64,000 nucleotides of DNA, from assembly GCA_013396525.1 (NCBI GenBank), contig VWYX01000204.1:884467-948466 (forward strand), read 5' to 3'. Position 1 is the first letter of the stretch. Every line of letters begins with the position of its first letter. This DNA is from Chaetorhynchus papuensis. Its lineage: Eukaryota; Chordata; Aves; Passeriformes; Rhipiduridae. Positions 63,301 through 64,000 of the stretch are shown here, piece after piece. Both the position numbers and the translations under genes were made by a program. A model generated the notes under the pieces. It did not search any database. It saw only the letters and a list, made by a program, of their open reading frames with translations, and had not been told where the DNA came from.

Positions 63301-64000
63301 CAAAGTCAGATGAGATGTATTCTCAGCCAGGTGAGATGTGTTATCTTCTTTTAGCCACCTGCTAGCATTTGCCTTAGAAAGTACAAGGCAGGGAGAAGAA
63401 CTGAGACTTAATAACTTCTAAAATGGATTTATTCCATAGACCTCGTAGCTACATCATTAAAAGGAACACAGAAATGTGAACTGTTTTCATCCAGTCTGTG
63501 AATGTTTGTGTCGCTATGATTAAAAAACTGAAAACCAAGCAAACAAAAAAACCAAATGCCAGCTCAAAACATAGCCTGAAACCTCCCTGATGACTAATGC
63601 CCATTATTTTATCTTTAATAGTAATTTTTAAAAAGAAAAATGCTAAGAAAACAAAGAGAATTCAAAACTTTGGAAGCAGTATCTGATACATTTACTGAGC
63701 ATCTGAGCTCTTTTCCTCCTCTCTCCCGAGTCAGCATTCCAGGAAGAGCAGGCACTATCAATACTGTTTCCTCCTTCAGCAGGACTTAAAAGACACACTG
63801 CATCTGCATGCTAAACCATTACGGTTTTTTTCTGTTCACTGCAAGGAACAGCCACAGTGGTTATTTGCTACAGGGATAATTTGCAATTTTGCAACTGGCG
63901 AGTTGCAAGAAGCAGAGATCAGCCACCATGGCTGATCAAACCCTTATCTGCAATTTTCCCCACTTTTACATGCTTTCTCCAAGGGAAGTGTCATCCTAGT

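Larger units (their letters stand above)
54868..64000 (-). other. SHB: SHB upstream intron, partial (continues beyond the window)
   Basis: This is sequence upstream of the 54.8-kb exon. I looked on the minus strand for codons of the expected preceding SHB exon (the YMEPYEAQ and DDYSDPF motifs known in mammals) and did not find them, so the preceding exon is probably beyond 64000. A plus-oriented CR1 lies at about 55560-56455 and a CR1 tail at about 57285-57360. The rest is AT-rich and featureless to me. Confidence 0.7.

Noticed and set aside
54868..64000. Missing upstream SHB exon
   Set aside because: I looked for reverse-complement codons of the expected YMEPYEAQ and DDYSDPF motifs and found none. 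It probably lies outside the window.
1..64000. CRISPR arrays, operons, rRNA or tRNA genes, plasmid or phage modules
   Set aside because: The window is vertebrate DNA. No regularly spaced repeats or recognisable structural RNA genes were seen.

Overview
The window looks like bird genomic DNA. The evidence is many CR1 LINE fragments with the typical 3' tail related to ATTCTRTG, avian ERV-L type LTRs, low overall repeat density, and a vertebrate gene whose coding exons are separated by several kilobases of intron. The species cannot be read from the sequence. There is no sign of prokaryotic, plasmid or viral-genome organisation.

The one gene I can prove is SHB (SH2 domain-containing adaptor protein B), on the minus strand. 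Its last four coding exons lie at 54867-54652, 48511-48340, 44125-44006 and 35278-35095 (stop). All have consensus splice sites and matching phases. The exons encode a tyrosine-motif segment, a proline- and serine-containing linker, and a complete C-terminal SH2 domain split over two exons. The 3' UTR probably runs to about 32530, ending after overlapping AATAAA signals. The N-terminal exons and promoter must lie beyond base 64000; I searched the minus strand from 54868 to 64000 for the expected upstream exon and did not see it.

Layout. Bases 1-15900 are gene-poor, with a simple repeat, one LTR fragment, two antisense CR1 pieces and a 76-bp segment present twice. Bases 15900-17267 are the 3' end of an ERV-L type provirus with its LTR. 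Bases 22190-23389 are a GC-richer block with unusually long open frames. Bases 23390-24985 are the 5' LTR, leader and broken protease/reverse transcriptase region of another ERV-L type copy. Bases 27180-29556 are two head-to-tail CR1 elements, the second keeping recognisable reverse-transcriptase motifs. Bases 32530-64000 are the SHB 3' UTR, exons and introns. The introns carry further CR1 fragments, including two in opposite orientation that flank the 54.8-kb exon.

I found no previously undescribed system. The points most worth checking are the possibility that the inverted CR1 pair affects splicing of a frame-neutral SHB exon, the open GC-rich block next to the ERV LTR, the duplicated 76-bp segment, and the order of the two ERV pieces.
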